Shown here: in pieces, positions 28,980-37,638 of the stretch
Layout: each line of letters opens with the position of its first letter
How positions within the stretch are numbered: position 1 is the first letter of the stretch
Assembly (NCBI RefSeq): GCF_020991005.1
Contig: NZ_JAJLLW010000008.1
Span: 1-64,000, forward strand
Source: Halomonas sp. CUBES01
GTDB lineage: Bacteria; Pseudomonadota; Gammaproteobacteria; Pseudomonadales; Halomonadaceae
Reading direction: 5' to 3'
DNA: 64,000 nt
Program-made: the position numbers and the translations under genes
The notes under the pieces: model-generated
Told to the model about the DNA's origin: nothing
The model's database searches: none
The model's input: only the letters and a program-made list of their open reading frames with translations

Positions 28980-29525
28980 ATGAAACTTAACCCCTTGGCT
29001 CGCTCATTGGCCGTCGCGCTATCGCTTGCTGTCATGGCGGGCTGTTCCAGCACCGGCGGCACTCAGAGTGGTGACTCATCTGGCAGCCAAGACGGCCTCA
29101 GTGGCAGCGCCAGCAGCACCTCAGGCGCCGGCACCAGCGGACAGTACGGCAGCAGCACATCAGGCGCTGATCGCGGTCAGCAGGCCGATTCGCGCATACC
29201 TGACGTCAAGACCATCTACTTTGATTACGATCGCGACACCATCAAGAGCGAATACGAATCCGTGGTCATGGCCCACGCGCGCTATCTACGCTCCAACCCT
29301 GATGTCGACGTCGTCCTGCACGGCCATACCGACGAGCGTGGTACCCGTGAATACAACATGGCACTGGGCGAGCGTCGTGCGAATGCCGTTGAGCGCTTCC
29401 TGACCATCCAGGGCGTTTCACCCTCGCAGATGAGCGTGGTCAGCTACGGTGAAGAGCGTCCGGCAGTGCGCGGTGACAGCGAGCGGGCATATTCACAGAA
29501 CCGCCGCGTCGTGTTCAGTTATTGA
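28980..29525 (+). CDS. pal: Peptidoglycan-associated lipoprotein Pal
   Basis: A 181-residue outer-membrane lipoprotein. The signal peptide ends in lipobox VMAGC with Cys22 lipidated; Ser at +2 predicts outer-membrane sorting. A Ser/Gly-rich linker (about 23-75) precedes the OmpA-like peptidoglycan-binding domain with VKTIYFDYDRD and GHTDERGTREYN. AAGGAATC precedes the ATG. Confidence 0.97.
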   Translation: MKLNPLARSLAVALSLAVMAGCSSTGGTQSGDSSGSQDGLSGSASSTSGAGTSGQYGSSTSGADRGQQADSRIPDVKTIYFDYDRDTIKSEYESVVMAHARYLRSNPDVDVVLHGHTDERGTREYNMALGERRANAVERFLTIQGVSPSQMSVVSYGEERPAVRGDSERAYSQNRRVVFSY

Positions 29526-29569
29526 TGGCCCGGGTGAGAGTCAGCACGCTTTAGACATTGGGAGTCATC

Positions 29570-30358
29570 ATGAATCACGGTCTCAAACGTTTTGTTGAGA
29601 GGCTGTGCGGTGCGGGAGCCTTAGCGCTCCCGCTATCCGTATTGCCTATGGTCAGCATGGCCCAGCAACCCGTTGTCGAGGATCTATCAGGATCCGGAAG
29701 CGGGTTCTATGAACAGGCACAGACGCAGTCCGGTTCGAACGGCAGCCTGGTATTATTCAACCAGGTGCAGGAGCATGGCCAGGAAATTCAGCGGCTGCGC
29801 GGCGAAATCGAGGAGCTGCGCCATCAGATGGAACAGCTCCGTCGTCAGTCTCAGCAGCGCTATCTGGATATCGAAGACCGCCTGATGAGCATTGGGCCGA
29901 GCCAAGTAGAGGAGTCGACACCCGAGGTAGAGCCGGAAGCCGCCGAAGAAGTCGCTAATACCCCCTCACCAAGCGGTGTAAGCGAAGAGGCGCGGCAGGC
30001 TTATCAAGATGCGTTTGCGCACGTACAGGAACGTCGTTTTGGCGAGGCCATTGCCGCGTTTAAAGCTTTCGTCGAGCAGCACCCCGATACCAGCCTGACC
30101 GCCAATGGTCATTACTGGCTGGGCGAGCTGTATGCCGCCGAAGGCGAGTTGGAGGCCGCCGAGCAGTCCTTCAATCGTGTGATCGACAACTATGCTGACA
30201 GCAGCAAGGTGCCGGACGCGATGTATAAACTAGGCTTGGTCAAAGCGCGCCAGGGCGAAGCGGAAGCAAGCCGCGCGCTGCTCGAAAAGGTGCAGGATGA
30301 TTATCCGCAGAGCAGTGCCGCAGGGCTAGCCGATGATTTCCTTCGCCAGGGTGGCTAG
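29570..30358 (+). CDS. cpoB: Cell division coordinator CpoB (YbgF)
   Basis: A 262-residue periplasmic protein with a signal peptide (ending VSMAQ), an N-terminal trimerising coiled coil (about 58-105: QVQEHGQEIQRLRGEIEELRHQM) and C-terminal tetratricopeptide repeats (about 140-262: YQDAFAHVQERRFGEAIAAF). CpoB links Tol-Pal to PBP1B at division. The ATG at 29570 has GGAG five bases upstream; TTG at 29558 is a longer, less likely start. It is the last gene of the tol-pal cluster. Confidence 0.94.
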   Translation: MNHGLKRFVERLCGAGALALPLSVLPMVSMAQQPVVEDLSGSGSGFYEQAQTQSGSNGSLVLFNQVQEHGQEIQRLRGEIEELRHQMEQLRRQSQQRYLDIEDRLMSIGPSQVEESTPEVEPEAAEEVANTPSPSGVSEEARQAYQDAFAHVQERRFGEAIAAFKAFVEQHPDTSLTANGHYWLGELYAAEGELEAAEQSFNRVIDNYADSSKVPDAMYKLGLVKARQGEAEASRALLEKVQDDYPQSSAAGLADDFLRQGG

Positions 30359-30384
30359 CATTGCCGTCGCCAGGAGAGTCTGTG

Positions 30385-31149
30385 ATGACATGCAAGATTG
30401 ATTATCAGCCCGCGCCCGATCTCCTTCGTGATCGTGTTGTCCTGGTCACCGGTGCCGGTGATGGTATCGGGCGTGCCGCTGCGCTCAGCTATGCGCGCCA
30501 CGGCGCGACGGTTGTGCTGCTGGGGCGCACCATCGCCAAGCTTGAGCGGGTATATGACGAGATCGAAGCCGCAGGCGGTTCGCAGCCAGCCATCTTTCCA
30601 CTGAACTTGGAAGGGGCGACGCTCAAGGATTTTCACGACATGGCCGATACCCTCGACAAAGAGTTCGGCTGTCTGGACGGCTTGCTGCACAACGCCGGCC
30701 TGCTCGGCAGGATTACCCCGTTTGCGCAGTATGATGCGGATCTGTGGGAGCAGGTCATGCAGGTGAACATCAACGGCCCGATATGGATGACGCAGGCGCT
30801 GTTGCCGCTGCTGCAGCGTTCAGACGACGCCTCGGTGATTTTCACTTCCTCAAGCGTCGGGCGCAAAGGCCGTGCGTATTGGGGTGCCTATGCCGTGTCA
30901 AAATTCGCCACGGAAGGCTTTGTTGAAGTGCTGGCTGATGAGCTGGACAGCGAGCCTCATCTGCGCATCAACACCCTGAACCCTGGCGCCACCCGTACCC
31001 AAATGCGGCGCAACGCCTACCCGGGTGAAGACCCGGCGAACCTGCGTACGCCGGAGGACATCATGCCCACTTACCTGTGGTTGATGGGTCCCGATAGCGC
31101 TGGCACCCATGGGCAGAAAATCGACGCTCAACCCCCCAGGCAGCCCTAG
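30385..31149 (+). CDS. YciK-type short-chain dehydrogenase/reductase
   Basis: A 254-residue Rossmann-fold oxidoreductase. It has the cofactor motif VTGAGDGIGRA, the LHNAG strand, a serine in FTSSSVGRKG and the catalytic YAVSK. The arrangement RVVLVTGAGDGIGRAAALSYARHGATVVLLGR and the C-terminal PDSAGTHGQKIDAQP are like YciK, whose substrate is unknown. GGAG precedes the ATG at 30385. It converges on the mupP-like gene, an arrangement that resembles the Pseudomonas locus where yciK, mupP and ubiG lie together. Confidence 0.88.
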   Translation: MTCKIDYQPAPDLLRDRVVLVTGAGDGIGRAAALSYARHGATVVLLGRTIAKLERVYDEIEAAGGSQPAIFPLNLEGATLKDFHDMADTLDKEFGCLDGLLHNAGLLGRITPFAQYDADLWEQVMQVNINGPIWMTQALLPLLQRSDDASVIFTSSSVGRKGRAYWGAYAVSKFATEGFVEVLADELDSEPHLRINTLNPGATRTQMRRNAYPGEDPANLRTPEDIMPTYLWLMGPDSAGTHGQKIDAQPPRQP

Positions 31150-31152
31150 CGG

Positions 31153-31821
31153 TCAGCCAATGGTCGGCAAGGCATCGACCAGTGACGCGCACTGGTGGTA
31201 CCAAAGATGCGCTGGCCATTGGTGATAATCGTCATCCTCGGCTATATACCCATAGCCAACGGCTACCGCCGTCATCCCGGCGGCCCTGGCGGCTTGCATA
31301 TCCCTCAAATGATCGCCGACGTACCAGCAGGCATGGGGGGCAACGCCCAGCCGGGAAGCGGCCTCCAGCAAGGGAAGGGGGTCAGGTTTTCTGACGGCCA
31401 AGTCGTCGGCACACAGCAGGGCGCCGGGTGAAAGCGCCAGCGCCTCGATCAGGGGTGTGGTATAGCGTCGTGGCTTGTTGGTCACGATCCCCCAGGGACG
31501 GTGGTGCCGCTGCCAGGCGGTAAGCCATTCGTCGAGGGGCGAAAACACCCGACTGTGCATCGCCACCGCCGCTTCATAGGTATCCAGTAGAAACTGCCGG
31601 GCCTCGGCCTGATGCGCAGTGCTTAACTCATTACCCAGCGCCAGGCTGACCAAGGCGTTACCACCATTGGAAACCTGGGCGCGGATCGTCGGGAACGGCA
31701 GCGGCGCCAGGCCGTGATGCTGGCGTAACGCATTGGTCGCCACGGCCAGATCGGGGGCGGTGTCCACCAGGGTGCCGTCGAGGTCGAAAAGCACCGCTTC
31801 GGGTGTTGAAGGCGCCGACAT
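31153..31821 (-). CDS. mupP: HAD phosphatase, probable N-acetylmuramic acid 6-phosphate phosphatase (MupP)
   Basis: A 222-residue haloacid dehalogenase-superfamily phosphatase. Motif I is FDLDGTLVDT (nucleophile Asp13, acid Asp15), motif II lies in VTNKP, and motif IV in YVGDHLRDMQAARAAG. By sequence alone it is a Gph/phosphoglycolate phosphatase-like protein. The MupP assignment rests on context: it follows ubiG immediately (one base beyond its stop) and faces a yciK-type gene, as mupP does in Pseudomonas, where MupP acts in the anabolic muropeptide-recycling route with AmgK and MurU. Phosphoglycolate phosphatase remains the alternative. Confidence 0.72.
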   Translation of the reverse strand: MSAPSTPEAVLFDLDGTLVDTAPDLAVATNALRQHHGLAPLPFPTIRAQVSNGGNALVSLALGNELSTAHQAEARQFLLDTYEAAVAMHSRVFSPLDEWLTAWQRHHRPWGIVTNKPRRYTTPLIEALALSPGALLCADDLAVRKPDPLPLLEAASRLGVAPHACWYVGDHLRDMQAARAAGMTAVAVGYGYIAEDDDYHQWPAHLWYHQCASLVDALPTIG

Positions 31822-32565
31822 CTAGGCATCCACCTTACGGCAGTACATCATGTAGTTGACCGACACATCGTTCTCGGTGAGACGGTAATGCCGCGTGATG
31901 GGGTTGTAGGTCAGGCCGATCTGCTCGCGAACCTCGAGACCGCTTCGCCGGTTCCAGCTCGCCATTTCAGACGGACGGATAAACTTGGCGTAGTCATGGG
32001 TGCCTCGTGGCAATAATTTGAGCACGTACTCGGCGCCCAGAATGGCAAAGACGTATGACTTGGGCGTGCGATTGAGCGTAGAGAAAAACACATAACCGCC
32101 CTGACGTACCAGGGTCGCGCAGGCGCGCACCACCGACGCCGGGTCGGGGACGTGTTCCAGCATTTCCATGCAGGTCACCACATCGTAGTGACCAGGCTGC
32201 TCTTCTGCCAGCGCTTCGACGCTGACGTGACGGTACTCGATGGCCACGTCCTGCTCCTGGGCGTGCAGGCGGGCAACGCCCAGCGGCGCCTCGCCCAGGT
32301 CGATACCGGTGACGTCTGCACCACGACGCGCCATGGCCTCACTCAAGATGCCGCCGCCGCAGCCGACATCCAGCACTTTCTTGCCGGCCAGGCCAGCCCG
32401 CGCATCGATAAAATCTAGCCGCAGGGGATTGATGTCGTGGAGCGGCTTGAACTCACTTTGTGGATCCCACCAGCGGCTGGCAAGTGCTTCAAATTTCGCG
32501 ACTTCGGCATTATCAACATTGCCTTGATATTGGTGAGCAGTGCTATCCTTGGTTGTCGCTGACAT
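31822..32565 (-). CDS. ubiG: 3-demethylubiquinol O-methyltransferase UbiG
   Basis: A 247-residue SAM-dependent methyltransferase performing both O-methylations in ubiquinone synthesis. The N-terminal [27 protein letters not shown] is diagnostic of UbiG; SAM-binding [16 protein letters not shown] and [13 protein letters not shown] follow. The start at 32565 (MSATTKD) has GGAG six bases upstream on the minus strand; the frame is open to 32646 but without family similarity. It is probably co-transcribed with the mupP-like gene. Confidence 0.96.
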   Translation of the reverse strand: MSATTKDSTAHQYQGNVDNAEVAKFEALASRWWDPQSEFKPLHDINPLRLDFIDARAGLAGKKVLDVGCGGGILSEAMARRGADVTGIDLGEAPLGVARLHAQEQDVAIEYRHVSVEALAEEQPGHYDVVTCMEMLEHVPDPASVVRACATLVRQGGYVFFSTLNRTPKSYVFAILGAEYVLKLLPRGTHDYAKFIRPSEMASWNRRSGLEVREQIGLTYNPITRHYRLTENDVSVNYMMYCRKVDA

Positions 32566-32710
32566 ATTTGACTCCATCAACAGTGAGCAATCACAGCGGA
32601 GGGCGTGGTCGACAAGGTGCCGTATAACGGCGAACTGGAAACCCACCGCGCGTTCAGTATGATGGGCATTCTAACCACTCCTGAGCCGGAACGCATGAAA
32701 AGGACTGCTT

Positions 32711-33601
32711 ATGATTCGTAAGGCTGTACTGCCTGTGGCGGGGTTTGGTACCCGTTGTCTACCTGCTTCCAAAGCGATTCCCAAGGAAATGATCACCATT
32801 GTGGATCGCCCGGTGATTCAGTACGTGGTCGAAGAAGCGATTGCGGCCGGTATCCGCGATATCGTATTCGTTACCAGCAGCAACAAGGGCGCCATCGAAA
32901 ACCACTTTGATACCCACGCCGAACTCGAGGCCAGCCTTGAGGCCAAAGGCAAGCACGACCTGCTGGCGTCGCTGCGCGCCATCGTGCCCGACGATGTCAA
33001 TATCATCAGTATACGCCAGGGCGAGCCGCTGGGGTTGGGCCATGCGATTCTCTGCGCGCGCCCCATCATCGGTGACGATGAACCTTTTGCGGTATTGCTG
33101 CCGGACGTGCTGGTAGACAACAGCGATAATCCGCGCAGCGACCTTGCCGGTATGCTCGAGGCTTACGACCAGCACGCTACCGCGCAGCTGATGGTTGAAG
33201 AGGTCGACTGGGCCCAGGTGGAAAAATACGGCATTGTCGCGCCCGCCGGTGACGTTCCCGCACCGTCACGTTCCGCCGACCTGGTAGGCATGGTCGAAAA
33301 ACCGCCGCGTGACCAGGCGCCTTCCAACCTGGCGGTGATTGGCCGGTATGCCTTGCCGGGGGCGATTTTCCCCATTCTCGAACAGACGTCGCCGGGAGCG
33401 GGGGGCGAAATCCAATTGACCGATGCCATCGAATCGCTGCGCGAGCAGCAGGGTGTCCAGGCCTACCGTATGCGTGGCACTACCTACGATTGCGGTCAAC
33501 CGCTCGGCTACCTTGAAGCCACCCTGGCCTATGCGCGCCGCCATCCGCAATGGGGTGACGGCTTCAAGGCACTGCTTGCACGCTATCACGAGGAATCATA
33601 A
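32711..33601 (+). CDS. galU: UTP-glucose-1-phosphate uridylyltransferase
   Basis: A 296-residue nucleotidyltransferase making UDP-glucose for envelope polysaccharides. It has the activation loop PVAGFGTRCLPASKAIPKEM and YVVEEAIAAGI at the N-terminus, LLPDVLVDN for metal binding, and VEKPPRDQAPSNLAVIGRY. AAAAGGA precedes the ATG. It is followed three bases later by a Ugd-like gene, a pairing known in pseudomonads. Confidence 0.97.
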   Translation: MIRKAVLPVAGFGTRCLPASKAIPKEMITIVDRPVIQYVVEEAIAAGIRDIVFVTSSNKGAIENHFDTHAELEASLEAKGKHDLLASLRAIVPDDVNIISIRQGEPLGLGHAILCARPIIGDDEPFAVLLPDVLVDNSDNPRSDLAGMLEAYDQHATAQLMVEEVDWAQVEKYGIVAPAGDVPAPSRSADLVGMVEKPPRDQAPSNLAVIGRYALPGAIFPILEQTSPGAGGEIQLTDAIESLREQQGVQAYRMRGTTYDCGQPLGYLEATLAYARRHPQWGDGFKALLARYHEES

Positions 33602-33604
33602 GTC

Positions 33605-34897
33605 ATGCGGGTGCTGGTGTACGGCAGTGAATTGAGCACCGCGACGGCGGCAGCGGCGCTGTCGTCGGTCGGCCATGAGGTCAAGTGGCTACCCCACGAC
33701 GATGCCCCTTGGACGACGCTGGCGGGCGAGGATTGGCTGCGCCGCGAGCCTCAACTGGCCGCCCAGATACAGGAAGCACAAGAAAGTGGCGCGCTGGAGG
33801 TTGTCACCGAACTTGACGCCCGTATGGCTTTCGATGTGCTGTGGTTAGCGCTGTCCCCAGCCCAGCGCGAATCGGCCGCAGCGTTGCTGCAGGATTCGCG
33901 TCTAACCCGGCAGCCAGATTGCGTGCTGGTCAATAACTCGACGTTCCCGGTTGGCGATACCGAGCGGTTGCAGCACCTTCTAGGCGAACAGGCGCTGAGT
34001 GCTGCACTGCCCGATACGCTGGAGGAGGGGCGCGCCTGGGCGTCGTTCACCCGCCCGACGCGCTGGCTATTGGGCTGCGATGATCCGCGTGCGGAGCAAA
34101 AGCTCAGAGAGCTATTGCGAGCCTTCAATAGGCGTCGGGATGCCTTTCAAGTCATGCCTCAGCGTGCCGCCGAGCTGACCAAGCTGGCGATCAACGGTAT
34201 GCTGGCAACGCGTATCAGCTACATGAACGAGATTGCCGGGCTGGCGGATACCCTCGGCGTTGACGTCGAACACGTGCGCCAGGGGATGGGCGCCGATTCC
34301 CGGATCGGTTATGAATATCTGTATCCAGGCTGCGGCTTTGGCGGGCCGAGTTTTTCCCGGGACTTGATGCGCCTGGCCGACGTGCAGGTCGCCAGCGGCC
34401 GGCAGTCTGCCTTGCTTGAGCATGTCCTGGACATCAATGAACAGAAGAAAGAGACGTTGTTTCGCAAGCTATGGGCTCACTACGGCGGCGCACTGGCAGG
34501 CAAGACGATTGCTATCTGGGGCGGGGCCTTCAAACCCGGCACGGCACGTATCGATCACGCGCCGGTACTCACTTTGCTCAACGCGCTCTGGGCGCAAGGG
34601 GTTCACGTCAAGCTTCACGATCCGGCGGCTACGCCCGCATTGCGTGCCGCCGTCGGGCCCCGTGACGATCTGGTCACGTTCGTCGACAGCCCTTACGCTG
34701 CCTGTGATAACGCCCATGCATTGATGTTGGTCACGGAATGGAAAACCTACTGGAACCCCGACTGGCAGAGACTGGCGAGTCAACTTGGCGATAAGTTGAT
34801 TCTCGATGGACGTAATATCTACGATCCTGATTTTGTTGCCAGCTGTGGGTTACAGTACAGAGGAATAGGTCGGCGCGCCGATCCAACATCGTTGTGA
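33605..34897 (+). CDS. UDP-glucose/nucleotide-sugar dehydrogenase-like protein with altered active site
   Basis: A 430-residue protein with the three-part Ugd architecture: N-terminal NAD-binding domain, central dimer domain (KLAINGMLATRISYMNEI), and C-terminal UDP-binding domain (GKTIAIWGGAFKPGTARIDHAP). Two key motifs depart from the family. The GxGYVG loop reads GSELST (residues 7-12), and the catalytic GGSCFPKD reads GGPSFSRD, placing Ser249 where the nucleophilic cysteine should be. Cys243 lies six residues away but not in the normal position. UDP-glucuronate synthesis by the standard thioester mechanism is therefore doubtful. Its tight coupling to galU suggests it still works on a UDP-sugar. 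The symbol ugd is withheld. Confidence 0.8.
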   Translation: MRVLVYGSELSTATAAAALSSVGHEVKWLPHDDAPWTTLAGEDWLRREPQLAAQIQEAQESGALEVVTELDARMAFDVLWLALSPAQRESAAALLQDSRLTRQPDCVLVNNSTFPVGDTERLQHLLGEQALSAALPDTLEEGRAWASFTRPTRWLLGCDDPRAEQKLRELLRAFNRRRDAFQVMPQRAAELTKLAINGMLATRISYMNEIAGLADTLGVDVEHVRQGMGADSRIGYEYLYPGCGFGGPSFSRDLMRLADVQVASGRQSALLEHVLDINEQKKETLFRKLWAHYGGALAGKTIAIWGGAFKPGTARIDHAPVLTLLNALWAQGVHVKLHDPAATPALRAAVGPRDDLVTFVDSPYAACDNAHALMLVTEWKTYWNPDWQRLASQLGDKLILDGRNIYDPDFVASCGLQYRGIGRRADPTSL

Positions 34898-34906
34898 GGA
34901 AACTGC

Positions 34907-35719
34907 ATGTCCGATAACGCCACGTCTTCGCGCATTGTGCCGGATGCCGATCAAAGCATCGCGTCACAGCATGTCAAACACCGCAAGGGCCCCTCGCTCT
35001 GGCCCCTGTGGCTGTGTGTGGTATTGCTGACGACCCTTATGGCGGCGGCGGCTGTCGGTCTTTATTGGGAGCGCGAAAGGCTCCAGGAGGAGCTTCAGCG
35101 CGTCAGCGGTGAAGTATCCAACATGCACGCGCGCCTGGACTCGGGTGACACGGATGTACAAGATACGTTAGCCTTTGTACAAGCGCAGATGGGCACGCTG
35201 TTTCAGGAGCAGGAGCAGCTTGCCGTTGCCCTGACCGATACGCGCACCGAGCTTTACGACCTGTTGACCGAGAATAAAGACAGCGTCGCCAGCGACACGG
35301 TTGACCCCTTGATTGAGCGGCTTGAACAGATGCGTGAGCGAGCCGCGCTCCGCGACAGCCAGCTGGCTGCCATCTACGCGTCCCTTGATGCGCTGGAACA
35401 GGCCGGCACTTCAGGGCGCGATTCGCTGAGGGAAGAGATCACCCATGTCGAGAGGCAAAGCCGCGAGCGCCTTGATGGCCTTGAGGAGTCGATTGCATCG
35501 CTGGCCGATGATATCGACCAGCGCCTTGAGGCGCGTAGCGAAACCCGGCAGGCACAGTGGGATCGCGTTGATGAGTCGATCAGCGCACTGGAAGACGGCG
35601 CAAACGACGCCGAGGCGCTCGAGAGCGTCGAGGGTCGCCTCAAGGAGCTTGAAAATGATGTACGCCAGGTTCGCCAGGCTCAGCTAGCGTTCAGCGCCCA
35701 GCTGGAAATGTTACGTTGA
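34907..35719 (+). CDS. Membrane-anchored coiled-coil protein of unknown function
   Basis: I do not recognise the family. The 270-residue protein has a short polar N-terminus, one membrane helix at about 31-53 (LWPLWLCVVLLTTLMAAAAVGLYW) and then an acidic, strongly helical region with heptad-like patterns (ERERLQEELQRVSGEVSNMHARL, EQMRERAALRDSQLAAIYASL, LEESIASLADDIDQRLEA). The orientation predicted is N-in, with the coiled coil in the periplasm. GAGGAAACTGC precedes the ATG. It lies between the galU pair and tamA-tamB, all on the same strand with short gaps, so an envelope-assembly role is possible but unproven. Confidence 0.75.
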   Translation: MSDNATSSRIVPDADQSIASQHVKHRKGPSLWPLWLCVVLLTTLMAAAAVGLYWERERLQEELQRVSGEVSNMHARLDSGDTDVQDTLAFVQAQMGTLFQEQEQLAVALTDTRTELYDLLTENKDSVASDTVDPLIERLEQMRERAALRDSQLAAIYASLDALEQAGTSGRDSLREEITHVERQSRERLDGLEESIASLADDIDQRLEARSETRQAQWDRVDESISALEDGANDAEALESVEGRLKELENDVRQVRQAQLAFSAQLEMLR

Positions 35720-35772
35720 CTGATGCTCAGGACTGAAAAGCAACACGCCGATGATCAGGTTAGGAAAAATGT

Positions 35773-37629
35773 ATGGGAAGACAACGGCAATGGCTTTCAG
35801 CATCGGTCATGACCCATGTCCTGATGTGGCCGCTATGGATGGCGGCGCCATCCGCTTGGGCATTGAGCGCCGACCTCGAAGGGGTTGACGATGAAGTGGC
35901 GCGCAATATTCGCGCCTACCTTCAGAATATCGAAGAAGACGAATATACCGAGAACCGTCTGGAAGGGGAGATCCGCCAGCGTACCCAGGCGGCCATGCGT
36001 GTTTACGGTTACTACGAGCCGGATATTACCATCGACCTGCCTGACGACGGCAGTCCGAAGCTGACCATCGAGCCGGGCGCTCAGGTGACCATCGAAACCC
36101 TGGACATCAATATTCTGGGCGATGCCGCTGACGATGCCCCTTTTGTCGATGCGCTGGATCGGTTTCCGCTGAAAGAGGGCGATACGTTGCGACATGCGCC
36201 CTGGGATCGGCTGCGAGGGGAATTTTCTGGCCTGGCGATTGAACGAGGTTACTTTGACTGGGGGTTCACCGATCGTCGGATGGAGGTTCGTCCTTACCTG
36301 CAGAGCGCTCGGCTATACATGGCGTTCGACAGTGGGCCCCGTTACCAGTTTGGTGAAACGCTGATTACCGGCAGTCAGATCCAACCCGAACGTTTGCAGC
36401 GCATGCGTCCCTTTGATGTGGGCGACCCTTATCTGGCGGAATCCCTGGCACGCTACAATCAGCAACTCGCCGAGACCGGCTGGTTCAGTTCGGTCTCGGT
36501 CACGCCGCGCCTGGAAACCGCGCAGGAACTGACCATTTTGCCGACCGGCGGCGGCGATCCCTGGTGGACATCGGCGACCGCGTCACAGCCCGAACGCCCC
36601 CGGGTGAGCAGTGCCGCGCTTTCCAGCGTCTTGAGCGTGAGTCAGCAAAACGATACGGCCTTGCCGATTGACGTCAACGTGGAGCCGGCCAACCGGCATC
36701 AGTTCGAAGTGGGGCTGGGGTTCGCCACCGATGTGGGGCCTCGCCTGCGTTTCGGCTGGGATCAGCCCTGGATCAATCAGTACGGCCACAGCCTCGACCA
36801 CGATCTTTATCTATCCGCGCCCGAACAACGGTTTACCGGCGTTTATGACATGCCGCTCGACGACCCGCTGCGCGATAGCTACCGGCTGCAGTACGGTATT
36901 CGCAATGTGGATGACAGCGATACCGACTCGCTGGAGGGCACCGTGGAAATCGCCCGGCGCTGGGAGTTCGACAATGACTGGGTCCAGTCGCTGTATTTCC
37001 GCACCACCTACGAAGATTTCACCCAGGGCGGTGAGGCCGACCAAGTCTGGCTATTTTACCCCGGTATCCAGTGGTCGCGAACCCGGACCCGACCGCAGCG
37101 CTTCCCCCTATGGGGTGATCGTCAACAGTTTTCGGTGGAGTATTCTGATACAACTTGGGGCTCCGATGCACAGTTCTTGCGCCTCACCGGCGATACCGAA
37201 TGGATTCGAACCTACGGCGAGGATAATCGCTTCTTAGCCCGTGTTAGCGTCGGCGCCATTGAAACCAACGATTTCGATAAGCTACCGCCGTCGTTGCGCT
37301 TCTTTGTCGGCGGCGATCGTAGCGTGCGCGGTTACTCCTACGAAGGCCTTTCCCCGCGCAACGAGCAGGGCAAGCTGCGCGGTGGCCAGCAGAAGCTTAC
37401 CTCAAGCCTAGAATACCAGCGCCGCGTTACCGGCGACTGGTGGGGCGCCACCTTTGTCGATGCCGGGGATGCCTTCGACAACTGGGGGCCGAGTGACTTG
37501 AAGAAAAGCGCGGGTTTAGGGGTCAGGTGGATATCACCGGTTGGCCCTATTCGTTTTGATATTGCGCACCCGTTTGACGATGACGACGATAACTGGCGTC
37601 TGCATTTTTCGATTGGACCCGAATTCTAG
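35773..37629 (+). CDS. tamA: Translocation and assembly module outer-membrane protein TamA
   Basis: A 618-residue Omp85-family protein. A signal peptide (ending PSAWA) is followed by POTRA domains (about 30-260; ITIDLPDDGSPKLTIEPGAQVTI and RYQFGETLITGSQI) and a C-terminal 16-stranded barrel (about 300-618). The barrel carries the lid-lock-type motif VRGYSYEG, and FDIAHPFDDDDDNWRLHFSIGPEF ends in the terminal Phe signature. TamA works with TamB in outer-membrane protein insertion and phospholipid transport. The tamB start is nine bases after its stop. Confidence 0.94.
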   Translation: MGRQRQWLSASVMTHVLMWPLWMAAPSAWALSADLEGVDDEVARNIRAYLQNIEEDEYTENRLEGEIRQRTQAAMRVYGYYEPDITIDLPDDGSPKLTIEPGAQVTIETLDINILGDAADDAPFVDALDRFPLKEGDTLRHAPWDRLRGEFSGLAIERGYFDWGFTDRRMEVRPYLQSARLYMAFDSGPRYQFGETLITGSQIQPERLQRMRPFDVGDPYLAESLARYNQQLAETGWFSSVSVTPRLETAQELTILPTGGGDPWWTSATASQPERPRVSSAALSSVLSVSQQNDTALPIDVNVEPANRHQFEVGLGFATDVGPRLRFGWDQPWINQYGHSLDHDLYLSAPEQRFTGVYDMPLDDPLRDSYRLQYGIRNVDDSDTDSLEGTVEIARRWEFDNDWVQSLYFRTTYEDFTQGGEADQVWLFYPGIQWSRTRTRPQRFPLWGDRQQFSVEYSDTTWGSDAQFLRLTGDTEWIRTYGEDNRFLARVSVGAIETNDFDKLPPSLRFFVGGDRSVRGYSYEGLSPRNEQGKLRGGQQKLTSSLEYQRRVTGDWWGATFVDAGDAFDNWGPSDLKKSAGLGVRWISPVGPIRFDIAHPFDDDDDNWRLHFSIGPEF

Positions 37630-37638
37630 GAGAGCGAT

